Assembly (NCBI RefSeq): GCF_004364805.1
Contig: NZ_SOAP01000003.1
Location: 1-64,000, forward strand
DNA length: 64,000 nt
Direction: 5' to 3'
Origin: Pelagimonas phthalicica
GTDB lineage: Bacteria; Pseudomonadota; Alphaproteobacteria; Rhodobacterales; Rhodobacteraceae
Positions 62,413 through 64,000 of the stretch are shown here, in pieces; within the stretch, counting starts at the first letter, position 1, and each line of letters opens with the position of its first letter. Under the pieces are notes generated by a model. The model worked only from the letters and a program-made list of their open reading frames with translations, was not told where the DNA came from and did no database searches. The translations under genes were made by a program, and so were the position numbers.

Positions 62413-63155
62413 CACAGCACCTTTACCTTGTCTCCGGGTTGAATGTCTCCGCCCCGGACCACTTTGGTCATGACGGTAAAGTCCTGATGCCCCCAATGAT
62501 CAAGCGTTGCCAGAACGTCAACATCACGTTTGCCGGTCTCGGGGTTGGCATGGGTGGCCAGGCAACGGGTGGTGGGCTCTTCGACATGGAACACAGCGTC
62601 GCCAATCTGGATCTCTTTGCCGATCCAATCAAATTCTTCCCATGGGGCCAGACCGTCGATCCACAGGTTACAGCGCCAGCGATGGATCGAAAGATCCTGC
62701 CCGGCGCGTTGCGACACGGCGCGGTGCGACGACATGTTACCAATTGTGACCGAAGGGAAGTGGCTGTCGGTAAAGGCAACGGTCGCAGAACGGATCACGG
62801 CCACCGATTGCGGGCGGTTTTCAGGCACAAAATGCCCGGCCCAATCGATCAGCTTTTGACCTTCGGTATTGGGATCAAATTCGAGATCGGGCAGGTCGGG
62901 ATGCGACAGCGTCATACGCTCGCTCGCCTCGTCAAGCTTGGCGGAAATCGCCTGCAAACCCGGAGCCTTGGCCGCGCGGGAAAACTGCGAACAAGGCACC
63001 CATTTGCTGCCATCCGCCTTTGACGCCTCATGCGCCACAGCCCATTGCCTATCATAAGGAAGAGCCTGACCAGCGGTCAGGCTCACTTTGTTTAACGCTT
63101 CCCGGCCATGGGCCTTGATGGGAAAGCGCCAGATTTCTTTCAACTCACCGGTCAT
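62412..63155 (-). CDS. MOSC domain protein
   Basis: 247 residues. An MOSC_N-like beta-barrel start (LKEIWRFPIKAHGREALNKVSL, PYDRQWAVAH) precedes the MOSC domain with FHVEEPTTRCLATHANPETGKRD, where the Cys is the conserved molybdenum-cofactor ligand candidate. Such proteins bind Moco or handle reactive sulfur (YcbX/mARC-like). Between yidC (4-bp overlap) and yihA. The substrate is unknown. Confidence 0.9.
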   Translation of the reverse strand: MTGELKEIWRFPIKAHGREALNKVSLTAGQALPYDRQWAVAHEASKADGSKWVPCSQFSRAAKAPGLQAISAKLDEASERMTLSHPDLPDLEFDPNTEGQKLIDWAGHFVPENRPQSVAVIRSATVAFTDSHFPSVTIGNMSSHRAVSQRAGQDLSIHRWRCNLWIDGLAPWEEFDWIGKEIQIGDAVFHVEEPTTRCLATHANPETGKRDVDVLATLDHWGHQDFTVMTKVVRGGDIQPGDKVKVL

Positions 63156-64000
63156 TTGGTCTCCGGTTTCTCCGCCTTTTTAAAGCTGGCTTTGATATTG
63201 CCCAGAATGTCAGGCTTAAAGCCCTGGCTGCGCATGATCAGATATTGCTGCGTAAAGGTGATGGTGTTGTTGGCGATCCAGTACACGACCAGACCCGAGG
63301 CAAAGCCACCCAGCATGAACATGAACACCCATGGCATCCAGGCAAAGATCATCTGCTGAGTTGGATCGGTGGGTGCTGGGTTCAGTTTTTGCTGCAGCCA
63401 CATGGAGATACCCAAGAGCAAAGGCAGGATGCCGATAAAGACCAGCGCAAGGATCGAACCAGCTTCGGGACCCGCCCAGGGGAAGATGCCAAAGAGGTTG
63501 AAGATCGAGGTCGGGTCAGGGGCCGACAGGTCGTTGAATGGGCCAAGCCATGCGGCGTGCCGCAGTTCCAGCGTGACAAAGATCACCTTGTAAAGCGAGA
63601 AAAAGATCGGGATCTGCAGCAGGATCGGCAAACAGCCAGAGGCCGGATTGACCTTTTCCTTTTTGTAGAGCGCCATCATCTCTTTTTGTAGCTTCTCACG
63701 GTCATCGCCGGCACGCTCTTTGATCTTCTCCATCTCAGGCTGCAGCTCCTTCATCTTGGCCATGGAGACATAAGATTTATAAGCCAGCGGGAAGAGGATC
63801 GCCTTGATCAGCAGGGTCAAACCGATGATCGCCCAGCCCATATTGCCGATAGCCGCGTTCAGCCAGTGTAGGGCTGTAAAGATCGGCTTGGTCAGAAAAG
63901 AGAACCAGCCCCAGTCGATCGAGTTAATGAACCCGTCAATGCCTGATTTTTCATAGGCGCGGATGGTTTCCCATTCCTTGGCCCCTGCGAAAAGCTGGGT
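63152..64000 (-). CDS. yidC: Membrane protein insertase YidC, C-terminal part only
   Basis: The right edge cuts this gene; 282 residues of the C-terminal part are inside. MGWAIIGLTLLIKAILFPLAYKS, the NPASGCLPILLQIPIFFSLYKVIF segment and NNTITFTQQYLIMR are YidC core helices. It inserts membrane proteins with or without SecYEG. The upstream frame stays open past the internal Met at 63841, so that Met is not the start. ATGA overlap with the MOSC gene. Confidence 0.95.
   Translation of the reverse strand, partial: TQLFAGAKEWETIRAYEKSGIDGFINSIDWGWFSFLTKPIFTALHWLNAAIGNMGWAIIGLTLLIKAILFPLAYKSYVSMAKMKELQPEMEKIKERAGDDREKLQKEMMALYKKEKVNPASGCLPILLQIPIFFSLYKVIFVTLELRHAAWLGPFNDLSAPDPTSIFNLFGIFPWAGPEAGSILALVFIGILPLLLGISMWLQQKLNPAPTDPTQQMIFAWMPWVFMFMLGGFASGLVVYWIANNTITFTQQYLIMRSQGFKPDILGNIKASFKKAEKPETK

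Noticed and set aside
63152-63841. Treating the Met at 63841 as the yidC start
   Set aside because: The frame continues upstream to the window edge with YidC-like sequence, so the gene is truncated by the window, not by a start there.

Overview
The window looks like chromosomal DNA of a marine Rhodobacterales (Roseobacter-group) alphaproteobacterium. The evidence is a GC-rich genome, an ATP12-type F1-ATPase chaperone, a CHCC zinc-finger protein of the NDUFS6 type, the lptC-lptA-lptB-hpf-ptsN order, the yidC-MOSC-yihA-argB order, and the style of the GT14 and sulfotransferase genes. No rRNA, tRNA, CRISPR array, IS element or phage gene was found by eye. About 80 genes are called, nearly all intact; yidC is cut by the right edge.

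Layout. 0.2-5.3 kb: tandem secreted trypsin-like proteases, a sulfotransferase divergent from a GT14 branching glycosyltransferase, and a HIT protein. 5.4-18.8 kb: housekeeping genes (ABC ATPase, NDUFS6-like zinc finger, pirin, polA, an HExxH protein, nth-adenosine kinase, Hint protein, Ada-like methyltransferase, OmpA lipoprotein, FMN reductase, VOC protein). 18.8-24.3 kb: a sugar-phosphate transferase, a 0.9-kb noncoding stretch, then an RNase D-like gene and lptC-lptA-lptB-hpf-ptsN. 24.3-34.7 kb: a surface-polysaccharide island with a two-domain sulfotransferase, a second GT14 enzyme, GT2 and GT4 enzymes, galE, galU, cysQ and a KpsM-like permease. Sulfotransferases use PAPS and release PAP; CysQ hydrolyses PAP; GalU and GalE supply UDP-sugars. 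Together they suggest a sulfated, branched glycan.

34.8-50.4 kb: secreted SH3-like paralogues, then the spc and alpha ribosomal-protein operons. These are broken up in unusual ways. rpmC has its own promoter and leader. An ECF sigma/anti-sigma pair, a foreign-looking gene and a DUF1127 gene lie between rpmD and rplO. A blue-light (BLUF) sensor gene lies in opposite orientation between adk and rpsM. 50.4-64 kb: a DCC protein, a DAHP synthase gene behind an apparent aromatic-amino-acid attenuator, a compact degP-rarA-cysteine cluster-crcB-rluA-HAD-atp12 operon, an orphan solute-binding protein, and a minus-strand block ending in yidC.

The most notable signals are: (1) an aromatic-rich 25-residue leader peptide plus terminator ahead of DAHP synthase, whose promoter spacing suggests a leaderless ORF; (2) two loci that each pair a sulfotransferase with a GT14 branching enzyme carrying different C-terminal domains; (3) a four-copy, roughly 165-bp interspersed noncoding repeat with inverted ends; and (4) extra genes inside the ribosomal-protein operons. 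All assignments were made by reading; no database search was run.
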